Source: an uncultured Lentisphaerota bacterium (GTDB taxonomy: Bacteria; Verrucomicrobiota; Kiritimatiellia; CAIQIC01). Taken from it: a stretch of DNA of 64,000 bases. Below the pieces are notes generated by a model. That model worked only from the letters and a program-made list of their open reading frames with translations. It had not been told where the DNA came from and searched no databases. The translations under genes and the position numbers were made by a program. Of this stretch, positions 1 to 10,271 are shown piece by piece; position 1 is the first letter of the stretch, and every line of letters begins with the position of its first letter. The DNA lies in the NCBI GenBank assembly GCA_903889245.1, contig CAISWQ010000024.1, positions 1 to 64,000 on the forward strand. Direction: 5' to 3'.

Positions 1-1
1 C

Positions 2-79
2 AAAGGACTGCCGGTGCCCAGGCGGGTGCCGGATCAGGTCTGGATCAATCCACCCCAGCCAAACACGACTAAATCATGA
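2..79 (+). CDS. C-terminal end of an unidentified protein truncated by the window edge
   Basis: Frame 2 is open to TGA at 77-79 (KGLPVPRRVPDQVWINPPQPNTTKS*); upstream part is not in the window. Confidence 0.4.
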   Translation, partial: KGLPVPRRVPDQVWINPPQPNTTKS

Positions 80-110
80 TGGAAAATGTGTCTCACTTTC
101 ATTGACAACC

Positions 111-188
111 AGCGGGCTTGGAAACGGGAACCGCCGGTTTTCCAAGCCTCGGAGAAACCACGGCTCTCCCATTCCAAGCCTCGGAAAC
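111..188. repeat. Palindromic repeat mini-array, 3 copies (centres about 116, 147, 179)
   Basis: gggCTTGGAAA; TTTTCCAAGCCTCGG; ATTCCAAGCCTCGGAAA; centre spacing 31 and 32 bp. Confidence 0.8.
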
Positions 189-2402
189 TCACTTCTTTGC
201 AGTGGCGGTTTTGACGCCGTAGAAGTTGCAGCGCGCGGGGTCGGCGGGCAGCGCGGAGACGATCATCGGCGGCACTTCCTTGCCGGCGTAGATGAAGACG
301 TCATTGCCGGGGCCCAGCGTGAGTTTATAGGCGGCGCCATCAAGCTCCTGCACGCTCCAGCCCTTGCCGGTGCCGCCCATCAGCAAATATTTTTCGTCGA
401 GCTGCACGCGGCACGTGCCGCCCTTGGCGCTGGTCACGCGCACCCATAGCGTCTTGCCATCCCGGCGCGCGGCGCTGACGAGGAAGCCGCCCTCGGCGCG
501 CAGGTTGTGGAAGGTCGCCTCCTTCCAGCTTGGCGGCACGCCGGGGAAGACGCGGATTTTCCCGCCCCAGCTTTGCAGCAGCAGGTCCTGGATGGACTGC
601 GCGCCGGAGAGCGGCGTCTCGATCACCGGGCTGCCCTCGAGATACATCGTGTTCGGTTTGATATAGCTATCGAGGAACGCGTTCAGCAGCGCCACCGCCT
701 GCTCGCGACGGCCGATGCTCGCGCAGATCGAGCTGGCGCCGGTGTAGGTGTAGCCCTGCAACGCGCCCTTGAAGCCGATCCAGTGGTCGAGCGATTGCTC
801 GATCAGCGCGCGCCGTTCCGGCTGTTCCCAGTTCATCAGGTAGAGCGGATAGATCATCAGCAGGTGCGAGTAGTGCCGGTGCGAGTGGCCGAGCGCCACG
901 CCGCGGCCAATGTCGAGGCCCTTGGCGCTGGTCGGGTAGTCGGTCAGCGTGGCGAGAATGTTCTTCCATTCCGGCAGCAGCGGGTCGGCGAGCTGCAGCC
1001 GTTCATGCTCGATGACGAGCGTCTGGCAGCCCCAGCGCAGCAGCGCCAGGTCATAGTTGCAGTCCGGCGCGGCGCCGTATTCCGGCGAGTAGGTCGGCGG
1101 CAGATGCAGCTTGCCGTCGCTGCCCTTCTCCAGCAGATGACGATAATAATTCACGCAGCGGCGCAGCAGCGGGAGGCAATGGTTCTTGAGCCGCGCGTCG
1201 TCCGCGGCGTAGCGGCACTGACGCCAGTAATTCTGGCACGTCCAGATCAGGTTGCCGACCTCGTTGCCGACCTTGCCGCGGCAGTCATAGCTCGTCACGC
1301 GGCTGATCGCGGCGGAGTCGTGCTGCCACTCCGGCTTCACGTTCTGGATCAGGTTCGTGAGGTTGTTGTCCAGCATCCGGCACAGGCTCTCGCCGAGTTC
1401 GAGGTGATTCGCCGTGTAGACCGGATAATAGGAAAGCTGGATGTTCAGATTCCACCAGATCGCCGGCCAGCCGGTGGTGCGGAACCACGGCCCCATCAGG
1501 TCAATCGCCGGGCGGTCGGCGCGCGTCGCGCTCGCGAGCTTGTAGATTTGAATCCAGTAGAAACTTTCCAGCCGTGTATCCGGGAGGCTCAAGAAACTCT
1601 GCGGATAGAACGCGTGCCACCACGCGCGGTGCGACTCCGCCAGCTTGGCCGCGCCCGTGCCCGCCGCGCCCTCCACCACGCGCACGGCCGAGCCGCGCGC
1701 CGTGGTGCCCGGCCACGAGTTGCCAACGCTGACGAACACAGTGCGCTGGCCCGTGCCCGCGCCCTGCTCCTGCCACGCGGTGGCATATTGCCCGCCCGCC
1801 AGCAGCGGCTGCACGCACACCTGCGTCGCGCCGTCACGCGCCATGACCGAGGGCGGATTCGGCTGATAGTCCTTCGGCGGGCTTCGCGTGCGCGTGCTCG
1901 CCGATTTTTCCGCGACCCACTCCCACGCGAAGTTCTGTTCGCCCGCGCTCGCGTTGAACTCGAACACCGTGACCAGCTCGGTCGCGTGCGTGAACGCGCG
2001 CCAGGAAATTTCGCCGCGGTCGGTGACCAGCTTGCCGGTGGCCTCGGCGTTCCAGAGGTCGAGGCGCATCGTGCCGCTCTTGACCTTGCCGACAGGCTTG
2101 AGCAAAAAGTGGCCGATGGGCAGCCGCGCCTTGTCGAAGCACGCGTTATCGCCGGGCCGGTGATCGGTCACATCGCTGCGCCCGATATCGGCGCGCAGCG
2201 CGCAGTCCTTGTCGGCATAGAGCATCGCGCCGAGCAGGCCGTTGCCGATGAACGCGCCCGCGTCCCACTTATCCGGCATCACTTTCCAGACCAGATCGTG
2301 CCGCGCGAGGAACGCCGGCCAGTCAACCCTGTCTTGGACAACCTCGGCCGCGCAATACAGTACCGAGTTTAACAAAAGCAGAATTACTGGCAATTTCTTC
2401 AT
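189..2402 (-). CDS. Glycoside hydrolase, GH95-like secreted protein
   Basis: Signal peptide MKKLPVILLLLNSVLYCAAE; 'GAFIGNGLLGAMLYADKD' resembles the N-terminal motif of GH95-type enzymes; start chosen at ATG 2402 rather than the longer ORF start. Confidence 0.65.
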   Translation of the reverse strand: MKKLPVILLLLNSVLYCAAEVVQDRVDWPAFLARHDLVWKVMPDKWDAGAFIGNGLLGAMLYADKDCALRADIGRSDVTDHRPGDNACFDKARLPIGHFLLKPVGKVKSGTMRLDLWNAEATGKLVTDRGEISWRAFTHATELVTVFEFNASAGEQNFAWEWVAEKSASTRTRSPPKDYQPNPPSVMARDGATQVCVQPLLAGGQYATAWQEQGAGTGQRTVFVSVGNSWPGTTARGSAVRVVEGAAGTGAAKLAESHRAWWHAFYPQSFLSLPDTRLESFYWIQIYKLASATRADRPAIDLMGPWFRTTGWPAIWWNLNIQLSYYPVYTANHLELGESLCRMLDNNLTNLIQNVKPEWQHDSAAISRVTSYDCRGKVGNEVGNLIWTCQNYWRQCRYAADDARLKNHCLPLLRRCVNYYRHLLEKGSDGKLHLPPTYSPEYGAAPDCNYDLALLRWGCQTLVIEHERLQLADPLLPEWKNILATLTDYPTSAKGLDIGRGVALGHSHRHYSHLLMIYPLYLMNWEQPERRALIEQSLDHWIGFKGALQGYTYTGASSICASIGRREQAVALLNAFLDSYIKPNTMYLEGSPVIETPLSGAQSIQDLLLQSWGGKIRVFPGVPPSWKEATFHNLRAEGGFLVSAARRDGKTLWVRVTSAKGGTCRVQLDEKYLLMGGTGKGWSVQELDGAAYKLTLGPGNDVFIYAGKEVPPMIVSALPADPARCNFYGVKTATAKK

Positions 2403-2452
2403 CACTGATCTCCTGATCAAAGGCGGGAGGGCGAGCCTCCTGGCGAGCCGCA

Positions 2453-2504
2453 ACTGTAGCGGCGGTCTACGACCGCCGTCGGCGGCCATAGGCCGCCGCT
2501 ACAG
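2453..2504. repeat. Dispersed palindromic element TGTAGCGGCGG...CCGCCGCTACA
   Basis: ctgtagcggcggtctacgaccgccgtcggcggccataggccgccgctacag; related copy at 5493-5542. Confidence 0.75.
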
Positions 2505-2585
2505 AAGGCTCGCGAGTACGCTCGCCCTCCCATGTTTTTGCCCATCACTCCAGTACACCACCACTCCATCACTCCAATCTTCTTC

Positions 2586-4511
2586 TCATTTCGCCAGCAG
2601 GCCGAGTTCGGCCACGCTGATGTGGTTGCCGTCGGCGCTATGCAGGCCGACGAACTTCACGAACCGGCCTTTCGCCGGCTTGGCAAAGGTCACGACCTGC
2701 TGGATCGGGTTCGCCTTGATGTTGCCGAACTCGCCCTTGGCGACCGGCGCGCCCCACACCTGGCCATCGGCGCTCACGAAGATTTCGTACTGGTCCACGA
2801 TGCCGCGCGTCGTGCCATCGCTGCGCGGCAGGTAGGTGCAGCCGCCGAACTCCTGCTCCTTGCCGGTATCAATCACGATGAATTGCGGCGGTGCCTGTTC
2901 GCCCTTCGGCCCGTGCGTATGCCAGAGCGTTTTCGGATCATCATCAATCGCGTTGCGCGCCGCCCCACCCCGCCCGGCCTCGAAGCTGGACGAAACCACC
3001 TGCCAGTTGCTCTTCGTCAGTCCGCGGACGAGCTGCTCGCCCGGCCCGGTCTTGCGCGCCCAGTCGGGTTCGAGATGCAGTGCAAATTCGGAGATGGCCG
3101 GGCAGACCGGCGCCTTTGTGATACGCAGGCGGACTTTCTCCGTCGTGATGTTATCGCCGCGCCACAGCCGCCGCGGCCCGATGGCCGAACCGCTCGCAAA
3201 CTCGACCCACGCGCCGTTCGCCCAGCGATCCAGCGCCCAGTCGTCCACGCGCTGGCCAAGCGGCAGGAATTCGCGCAGGCTGACGACGTTGAACGTCACC
3301 GCCTTGCCCAACTCCAGCACCAGCTCCGGCGTCGTCACGCCATCGTCGCAACTCCAATAGGTATCGCCTTTGCCATCGAGCACATGGGCGGCGGCAAAGC
3401 GCGCGTCGTTGCCGCGCACATGGCTGGCGACGGCCTGCGCGCCCTGCGCCAGGTCCCTGGCGAAGGTCGCGTCAATGATCTTGCGGAAGCCCTGCAGCGA
3501 CTTCACATCGTTCTCGTGTACCTTGCCGCGCCGGTCGGGCGGGAGGTTGAGCAGGAAGTTCGCGCCGCGCCCGATGGACTTGTAGTAGAGATCCACGAGA
3601 TTTTCCGGTGTGCGCACGCGGTCATCTTCCTTGGCGTGATAGAACCAGCCGGGGCGGATGGAGACATCGCACTCCGCCGGCAGCCAGTGCGTGCCCGGCC
3701 GCTCGCCGCGGTTGAGCTGCGCATTGACGCCGCCGACGCCGGGATAATAGTTGTCGCGGTTCATCGTGGCCCAGCACGGGTCGCCGGCGATGCCGCGCTC
3801 GTTGCCCACCCACCGCACCTCCGGCCCGCCATCGCTGAACATGCACGCCAGCGGCTGCAGCTCATAAACGATCTTCCACGTATTCGGCCAGTCATAGTAG
3901 GTCTTGTTGTCAATCTTCCGCCGCTCGCGCGCGCCGCCGTAATAACCATCGCCGCCGTTCGCGCCATCGAACCAGACCTCGGTGACCGGCCCGTAGTTCG
4001 TCAGCAGCTCGCGGAGCTGGTTGCGATAGTAGGTGAGGTATTCCGGCCGCGCGTAATCCTTGTGGTTGCGGTCCCACGGCGAGAGATAGGTGCCGAACTG
4101 CAGGCCGTACTTCTTGCAGGCATCGGAGATTTCGCGAACGACGTCGCCCTTGCCGTTCTTCCACGGCGAGTTCTTCACCGAATGCTCGGTGAACTTCGAC
4201 GGCCAGAGACAGAAACCATCGTGATGCTTGCACGTCAGGATCAGCCGCTTCATCCCGGCCTCGGCCGCGACGCGGACGATCTGGTCGGCATCGAACTCCG
4301 TCGGGTTGAAGATACTCTCCGGCTCATCGCCGAGACCCCACTCGCGGTCGGTGAAGGTGTTGACCGTGAAGTGCAGGAAGCCGATGAAGTCCCCCGCGTG
4401 CCAGTTGAGCTGCGCCGCATTTGGCACCGGCCCGTACGGAGCCGGTGGCTCCACCGCCCATGCCGCCCCCGCCATCATCATCGCCGCCACCAGCCATCGT
4501 TGCAGGTTCAT
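2586..4511 (-). CDS. Alpha-L-fucosidase (GH29) with C-terminal F5/8 type C-like (discoidin) domain
   Basis: GMKRLILTCKHHDGFCLWPSKFTEHSVKNSPWKNGKGDVV is characteristic of GH29; C-term 'DDDPKTLWHTHGP...VIDTGKEQEFGGCTYLPR'; signal peptide from ATG 4511. Confidence 0.9.
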   Translation of the reverse strand: MNLQRWLVAAMMMAGAAWAVEPPAPYGPVPNAAQLNWHAGDFIGFLHFTVNTFTDREWGLGDEPESIFNPTEFDADQIVRVAAEAGMKRLILTCKHHDGFCLWPSKFTEHSVKNSPWKNGKGDVVREISDACKKYGLQFGTYLSPWDRNHKDYARPEYLTYYRNQLRELLTNYGPVTEVWFDGANGGDGYYGGARERRKIDNKTYYDWPNTWKIVYELQPLACMFSDGGPEVRWVGNERGIAGDPCWATMNRDNYYPGVGGVNAQLNRGERPGTHWLPAECDVSIRPGWFYHAKEDDRVRTPENLVDLYYKSIGRGANFLLNLPPDRRGKVHENDVKSLQGFRKIIDATFARDLAQGAQAVASHVRGNDARFAAAHVLDGKGDTYWSCDDGVTTPELVLELGKAVTFNVVSLREFLPLGQRVDDWALDRWANGAWVEFASGSAIGPRRLWRGDNITTEKVRLRITKAPVCPAISEFALHLEPDWARKTGPGEQLVRGLTKSNWQVVSSSFEAGRGGAARNAIDDDPKTLWHTHGPKGEQAPPQFIVIDTGKEQEFGGCTYLPRSDGTTRGIVDQYEIFVSADGQVWGAPVAKGEFGNIKANPIQQVVTFAKPAKGRFVKFVGLHSADGNHISVAELGLLAK

Positions 4512-4616
4512 ATCGTCGCTCCCGGTTGAAAGACGCGGCGAACGTAGCCGGACAGAGCGCAAAACAAAAGCGCCAAACTTGACCTCCAACTATCAATCCT
4601 TGACCGGCGAAGAGGA

Positions 4617-4775
4617 TTGAACAGAAGGGAACGAAGCAACGAAGCCGAGGATTGAACAGCGAAGGCGCGAAGCCGGGAAGCAGTCCCCTTCGCGCCTTCC
4701 CGTCTTCCTTGTTCACACCTGCGCCTTCCGACTTTGCTTTGCGCCTTGGCGTCAGCTTCGTTGCCTTCTGTTCAA
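4617..4775. repeat. Inverted-repeat intergenic element bounded by TTGAACAGAAGG-AACGAAG ... CTTCGTTGCCTTCTGTTCAA
   Basis: Terminal inverted segments at 4617-4645 and 4756-4775; same unit appears at 8476-8500, 10299-10323 and 10397-10420. Confidence 0.7.
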
Positions 4776-4794
4776 GCGCCTTCTCTTCTCTGTT

Positions 4795-5367
4795 TCAGTT
4801 GTGGCACTTGGCGCGGCCGTGCTTTTCGAGGTAGCGCTGGTGATATTCCTCGGCACGATAGAACGGCGCGGCGGCGACGATCTGCGTGACGATCTTGCGG
4901 TTGTAGTAGCCGGGCGTCTTCTGCAGCTTCTCCATGGAGGCCTGCGCCGCCTTCTGCTGTTCCGGGGTGTGACAGAAGATCGCCGAGCGATAATTATCTC
5001 CGATGTCGGGTCCTTGCCGGTTCACTTGCGTCGGGTCGTGGATTTTCCAGAACACGTCGAGCAGTTGCTCAAAGGTCACCACCGCCGGGTCGAACTGCAC
5101 CTCGACCGCCTCGGCGTGGCCGGTGGCGTGCGTGCAGACCTGTTCATAAGTGGGATTCGGCATCGCACCGCCGGTGTAGCCGACCGCGGTCTCCTTCACG
5201 CCCTTGAGGGCGCGGAACTCGGCCTCGACGCCCCAGAAACAGCCCGCCGCAAACGTGGCCTGGTCCATTTTCGCCTCTCCTTTGGCCGTCGCGTTCGTCG
5301 CCGGCGCGGCCTGCGCCGCGACGCCCGCCGCCAGCGCCGCCAGCATGATGATAGTGGTCCTTTTCAT
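4795..5367 (-). CDS. msrA: Peptide-methionine (S)-S-oxide reductase MsrA
   Basis: [31 protein letters not shown]...[17 protein letters not shown]; signal-like N-terminus from ATG 5367. Confidence 0.95.
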   Translation of the reverse strand: MKRTTIIMLAALAAGVAAQAAPATNATAKGEAKMDQATFAAGCFWGVEAEFRALKGVKETAVGYTGGAMPNPTYEQVCTHATGHAEAVEVQFDPAVVTFEQLLDVFWKIHDPTQVNRQGPDIGDNYRSAIFCHTPEQQKAAQASMEKLQKTPGYYNRKIVTQIVAAAPFYRAEEYHQRYLEKHGRAKCHN

Positions 5368-5420
5368 GCCGCGACTATCGCCCCTCCCCCGCCCGCCCGC
5401 AACATCGTTCTTCACGGCGG

Positions 5421-5788
5421 ACTGGAGTAGTGGAGTGTTGGAACTCCAACGCGCCGCCCCGGCGGACTGGCCCCGATGGCGCGCTTGCACTCCTGTAGCG
5501 GCGGCCTGTGGCCACCGTCGGCGGGCATAGCCCGCGCTACAGCTTCCAATGCTTGGGAAAAATCCGGCGAAATTTTCCAAGGATTGGAAGGCATAAACAG
5601 TTTGGAGTGCGGCAGCATGACGCCGCCTTCCGCGGCGCGACGCGTCGCGCCGCCCAAAGCGCGGACACGTCCGCGCACTCCAAAATCTGGCAGGATGCGG
5701 TTTTCAGAGCGGTGTGGCGCGACAGCTCTGTCGTGGGCGGGGCTTTCCAGTCCCGCGTTCCAATACGCCAGCACTCCACTACTCCAGT
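5421..5788. repeat. Composite intergenic repeat region bounded by a 17-bp perfect inverted repeat
   Basis: actggagtagtggagtg 5421-5437 and cactccactactccagt 5772-5788; contains the GTAGCGGCGG element (5493-5542), two 31-bp palindromes (centres 5551, 5582) and TTTGGAGTGCG...CGCACTCCAAA (5601-5611/5674-5684). Confidence 0.75.
5542..5591. repeat. Palindromic repeat mini-array, 2 copies (centres 5551, 5582)
   Basis: cTTCCAATGCTTGGGAAAA and TTTTCCAAGGATTGGAAG; spacing 31. Confidence 0.8.
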
Positions 5789-5869
5789 TCTCCACTTGCT
5801 CGCGCGCGGCTTGTCAGGGCGGCAAGGGCGGTTTATAAGCGGGCCACTTCAACACACAGGAGCCAGACC

Positions 5870-6628
5870 ATGACAACGCCGCCAGCCATCGGAGAAAGCG
5901 CCAAACCGCGCACCGCCGGGATCGCCATCGCCAGCCTTGTGCTCGGCATTCTGGGCGTCACCTGTCTCTCGGTTCTCGCCGGCATCCCGGCGTTGGTGCT
6001 CGGCATCCTGGCGCTCAATCGCGTCAACCGCTCGGCCGGCACGCTGGCGGGCAAGGGTCAGTCCATCGCCGGCATCGTCATGGGCGGTATCAGCATCGTG
6101 CTGCTGCCGGTCATGCTGGGTTTTTGGGCGGGCCTGCTAATGCCGGCCGTGTCCCAAGCCAAAGCCAAGGCGGGCGAGGCCAAGGCTCTCATGGAAATTC
6201 AGGCGCTCCAGCAGGCCATGCAGCACTATTACACCGAATACGGCACGTGGCCCGGCGAGGCGGGCCAGGGTGGTGACCATCGTTACACCGGGCAGGAATA
6301 CAAACAACTGCTGGATATTTTGCAGGGACAAGACGGGGAACTAAACGGCCGCCGGTGTAATCCCAAGAAAATAGTTTTCCTGGCGGTGAGCGAGAAGAGC
6401 ATCGTCACCACGGCGATCCGCGGGACGGCGCAGCCGGGCGAACTGGCCGATCCGTGGGGCAACCGCTATGAAATTGTCGCGGACTGGAATTTCGACAACC
6501 GGATTGACAGCCCCTTGGCCGATGGCGGCGCGGCTACCGGTTACGGAGTGATCGTCTGGTCGCACGGTCCGGGTGGCGTGACAAAACATTCCTCAGCCAC
6601 CAAGAAGAGCATCCGCTCCTGGCGCTGA
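5870..6628 (+). CDS. DUF4190-like membrane protein with pseudopilin-like C-terminal region
   Basis: RTAGIAIASLVLGILGVTCLSVLAGIPALVLGILALNRV..GTLAGKGQSIAGIVMG, then 'MEIQALQQAMQHYYTEYGTWPG' and 'DPWGNRYEIVAD'. Confidence 0.75.
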   Translation: MTTPPAIGESAKPRTAGIAIASLVLGILGVTCLSVLAGIPALVLGILALNRVNRSAGTLAGKGQSIAGIVMGGISIVLLPVMLGFWAGLLMPAVSQAKAKAGEAKALMEIQALQQAMQHYYTEYGTWPGEAGQGGDHRYTGQEYKQLLDILQGQDGELNGRRCNPKKIVFLAVSEKSIVTTAIRGTAQPGELADPWGNRYEIVADWNFDNRIDSPLADGGAATGYGVIVWSHGPGGVTKHSSATKKSIRSWR

Positions 6629-6832
6629 TGCGCCGCCACATGGTCACGGCGCGACTTTGCGCACCATGTCGTGCTCGCGGACGTGCTCCGGGACGCGGAT
6701 GCCGATGTTCCTGCCGGTTCTTCCTGAATGGCAACGTCCGCCCTCTTCCATTAGCCATTCGCCCTACGCTTCCGCTCTTGCCAGCGGCGATGCGGCACGG
6801 CACACTCCGCCGGACTTTTCAGGAGAAAAACC

Positions 6833-8467
6833 ATGCCCAAACAACTGATGTTGACCGAGACGAAGGAATGGCGGGCGTTGGCGAAGCACGCGGTCGCAGT
6901 CAAAAAACTGTCACTGCACAAGCTCTTTGCCGAGGACCCCGGCCGCGCGGAGCGCTTCACCTTGCAGGTCGGCGACCTCCATCTGGATTACTCCAAGAAC
7001 CGCATCACCGCCGAGACGCTCAAGCTGCTCATCGCCCTCGCCCGCCGGCGCAAACTGGCCGAGGCGACCGATGCCATGTTCTCCGGCGAGAAGATCAACC
7101 GCACCGAGGATCGCGCTGTGCTACACGTCGCACTCCGCAACCGTTCGAACACGCCGATTCTGGTGGATGGTAAGGACGTGATGCCCGCGGTCAACGCCGT
7201 GCTCGCCAAGCTGCGCAAGTTTTCCGCGCGCATCCGCAGCGGCGACTGGAAAGGCTTCACCGGGAAACGTATCCGCAACGTGGTGAACATCGGCATCGGC
7301 GGCAGCGACCTCGGCCCGGTCATGGCCTTTGAGGCGCTCAAGCACTACAGCGAGCGCGGCATGGTCTTCCGGTTCGTTTCCAACGTGGACGGCACGCACC
7401 TCGCCGAGAGCGTGCGCGACCTCGACCCGGCCGAGACGCTGTTCATCGTCGCCTCCAAGACCTTCACGACGCAGGAGACGATGGCGAACGCCGAAAGCGC
7501 CCGCGCGTGGCTGCTCGCCACGCTGAAGGACAGGGCGGCGGTCAAGGCGCACTTCGTCGCGCTCTCCACCAACGCGCAGAAGGTCGCCGAGTTCGGGATT
7601 GATACGGCGAACATGTTCGAGTTCTGGGACTGGGTCGGCGGCCGCTACAGCCTGTGCTCCGCCATCGGCCTGCCGGTGATGCTCGCCATCGGCCCGGACC
7701 ACTTCGACGCCATGCTCGATGGGTTCCACAAGATGGACCGCCATTTTGCCGAGACGCCGCCCGAGCACAACGCGCCCGTCATCCTCGCGTTGCTGGGCCT
7801 CTGGTACAACAACTTCCTCGGCGCGCAGAGCCACGCGATCCTGCCCTACGACCAGTATCTCTCGCGCTTCGCCGCCTACTTCCAGCAGGGCGACATGGAG
7901 AGCAACGGCAAGTACGTGGACCAGCAGGGCCACCGCGTCGCGTGGCAGACCGGCCCGATCATCTGGGGCGAGCCCGGCACCAACGGCCAGCACGCCTTCT
8001 ACCAGTTGATCCACCAGGGCACCAAGCTGATCCCGTGCGACTTCATCGGCTTCTGCCGCTCGCTCAACCCGCTGGCCGGGCACCACGACAAGCTGATGTC
8101 GAACTTCTTCGCGCAGACCGAGGCGCTGGCGTTCGGTAAGACCGCCGAACAGGTCGCCGCCGAGGGCACCAAGCCCGACCTCGTCCCGCATCGCGTCTTC
8201 GAGGGCAACCGCCCGACGAACTCGATCATGGCGGCCGAACTGACGCCCGCGGTGTTGGGCCAGCTCATCGCGCTCTATGAGCACAAGATTTTCACGCAGG
8301 GTGTGCTCTGGAATATCTTCAGCTTCGACCAGTGGGGGGTGCAGCTCGGCAAGGAACTCGCCTCGAAAATCCTGCCGGAGTTGACCGCGACCGCCGAGCA
8401 GGAACTGAAGCACGACGCCTCGACCAACGCGCTCATCCGCCTCTACCGCCGCCAGCGCCGCGCCTGA
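6833..8467 (+). CDS. pgi: Glucose-6-phosphate isomerase
   Basis: [63 protein letters not shown]; full-length 544 aa. Confidence 0.97.
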   Translation: MPKQLMLTETKEWRALAKHAVAVKKLSLHKLFAEDPGRAERFTLQVGDLHLDYSKNRITAETLKLLIALARRRKLAEATDAMFSGEKINRTEDRAVLHVALRNRSNTPILVDGKDVMPAVNAVLAKLRKFSARIRSGDWKGFTGKRIRNVVNIGIGGSDLGPVMAFEALKHYSERGMVFRFVSNVDGTHLAESVRDLDPAETLFIVASKTFTTQETMANAESARAWLLATLKDRAAVKAHFVALSTNAQKVAEFGIDTANMFEFWDWVGGRYSLCSAIGLPVMLAIGPDHFDAMLDGFHKMDRHFAETPPEHNAPVILALLGLWYNNFLGAQSHAILPYDQYLSRFAAYFQQGDMESNGKYVDQQGHRVAWQTGPIIWGEPGTNGQHAFYQLIHQGTKLIPCDFIGFCRSLNPLAGHHDKLMSNFFAQTEALAFGKTAEQVAAEGTKPDLVPHRVFEGNRPTNSIMAAELTPAVLGQLIALYEHKIFTQGVLWNIFSFDQWGVQLGKELASKILPELTATAEQELKHDASTNALIRLYRRQRRA

Positions 8468-8616
8468 AGCCTTGGCGGAGTTGAACAGAAGGCAACGAAG
8501 CAACGCAGAAGACTTTTGACGAGGCTGGGAGAAAAGAAGGCAGCGTTAGCCACAGAGAACACAGAGGACTCCGAGGCCGCTGGCTCTGTGAACGCTGTGC
8601 GCTCTGGGGCGGGAGG
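8449..8616. repeat. Direct repeat copy A (pgi 3' end plus intergenic element)
   Basis: 8449-8500 identical to 10272-10323; 8476-8616 near-identical to 10393-10532 apart from a 2-bp indel. Confidence 0.9.
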
Positions 8617-8669
8617 CCGGAAAGCTGCGGCTCCAGCCACCCCTGCCCTGAATCGCCGGAGGACGCGCC

Positions 8670-9455
8670 TTATGGAGCGGTCGTTTGCGCCCACTTCACC
8701 AGCTTGAGCTGGTCAGTGGCCTCGAAAGTCAGGGCATAATCCCGGCTTTGCAAGGTGGCGCTGTTATTCACACAGTCGAACCGCCAGATGGTGTAGCGGT
8801 TTTTCAGCAACACCTGGCTTGGACTGCGGGTCGTGTGGGCGGTTTGCACAGCGTCAGCCGCGCATATCGTCATATGGTTTATCAAGGTCTGGTCTGGTTC
8901 CAGCAAAGCCAGTGTCGCGGCCAGCGGCAGGCCGCTCCGGAGTTGGGGCCAGTTCTTCTGCAACCGTTGGGCCACGGCGCGCATGGAGATGGTGGCGCCT
9001 TCCCAGGCCCGGCTCGGTTCAATGCGGCGGGCACTGGCGACGCGCGCCTGGCCTTCCTCCTCGGTCAAAGGCTCACACACAATCCCACCATCCGCCGCCG
9101 TCATACTGAAGCAAGCGGTGAAGTAATAGTTGCGTCCAGCGGCCACCACAAGATCGCGGGTGGAACCACCGCGATCTTGCATGCGCACAGAGAGCCGATG
9201 CGGACCCGGATCCACGGTCACCACTTGGTAGGTTTTATACCCCAAGGAACCGAGGGGCGTCCCATCCAGCGCCAGTTCCATGGGCATGGCCGCGCCTACG
9301 AGCGAAGTCCGGGAGACATAGACTTGGGCCTGGTTAGGCGCGGGGGCAAACCTTTTCCCGCTCGCATCGGCCTGCGGATCAGCCAGAGGGACGGAAGCAC
9401 AACCGGCGCACAGCGCCACGGCGACAAGACAGCCTGCGGTGAAAAAGGCTCTCAT
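8670..9455 (-). CDS. Lipoprotein, DUF2846-like
   Basis: Lipobox MRAFFTAGCLVAVALCAGC; 'QVYVSRTSLVGAAMPMELALDGTPLGSLGYKTYQVVTVDPGPHRL'. Confidence 0.65.
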   Translation of the reverse strand: MRAFFTAGCLVAVALCAGCASVPLADPQADASGKRFAPAPNQAQVYVSRTSLVGAAMPMELALDGTPLGSLGYKTYQVVTVDPGPHRLSVRMQDRGGSTRDLVVAAGRNYYFTACFSMTAADGGIVCEPLTEEEGQARVASARRIEPSRAWEGATISMRAVAQRLQKNWPQLRSGLPLAATLALLEPDQTLINHMTICAADAVQTAHTTRSPSQVLLKNRYTIWRFDCVNNSATLQSRDYALTFEATDQLKLVKWAQTTAP

Positions 9456-10072
9456 GGGGTGACGTTGGGTATGGTGTTTTTTTGTCCATCGCGCAGCATG
9501 GGTTGGAGAAATTCGATGCCGGTTTCCAGTTCAATGATGTGCGAGCGCCAGGTAAAATCCGGGGTGAGGGCGGCGGCGGGGCCGAAGAACAGCATTTGGC
9601 CAAGGCTCGGCGCTTTGCTGCCCACAAACCAAGCCTGCACTTGATAGTGCCGCCCGGCCACCGCATGGAACTTGAGCACCGTCGCCGTTGAACCCGAGAC
9701 GCCCGTCCCGCCGAACGGTTTGGGCTGCGACGAGGTTTTTACCTTGATACGAACGCTGTGCAGGCCAGGTACGATGGCAAACTCCACGCCGCCATTCTCC
9801 TGGGCAGGCGCCTGCACGCCATCTATATCGAGAATTTCCACCAACTTCAATTCCCCCCCGCTTTCAACTTCCGTGGGATCCGCGGCGGGTCGCAGGGCAC
9901 TCAAATAGGCGACCTTCCCGGCCGTCACGGCATGGCCCGGATAAGGTTGCCGGGCGAGCGGAGCGGTGCAGGCGGTTAGACCAAGCAAGGGCAACAACCA
10001 TAGGGCTTGGGGCCATGCTCGAATCTTGTTCTGCGGTGCGGGTGTTGTCGCATGATGATTCTTCACTGCCAT
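9452..10072 (-). CDS. Putative lipoprotein of unknown function
   Basis: ALWLLPLLGLTAC lipobox-like signal; overlaps the start of the next gene by 4 bp. Confidence 0.6.
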   Translation of the reverse strand: MAVKNHHATTPAPQNKIRAWPQALWLLPLLGLTACTAPLARQPYPGHAVTAGKVAYLSALRPAADPTEVESGGELKLVEILDIDGVQAPAQENGGVEFAIVPGLHSVRIKVKTSSQPKPFGGTGVSGSTATVLKFHAVAGRHYQVQAWFVGSKAPSLGQMLFFGPAAALTPDFTWRSHIIELETGIEFLQPMLRDGQKNTIPNVTP

Positions 10073-10271
10073 GCTCCTGGGGTTGGTGGGGAAAAAGGCG
10101 GCGCTCCATGTAGTCTGGCCCCAAGTTCAAAGCCAAGACCTGCATGATCGAAAAAATCATGCAACGCATGGTCAAAGATCGCTGCTGCAAGGTCAAGCCC
10201 TTTCTCTGTCAATGTCGGCTCGCACCGCGACAGCCCTTTCTCTGTCAAGCCCTTTATCTGCTCCTCACAGC

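Noticed and set aside
2532-4529. 665-aa plus-strand ORF opposite the GH29 gene (also 507-2372, 7121-8503, 10591-11916, 34054-36180, 41066-43201)
   Set aside because: Long antisense ORFs produced by strong GC3 bias; the opposite strand has well-recognised protein families in each case.
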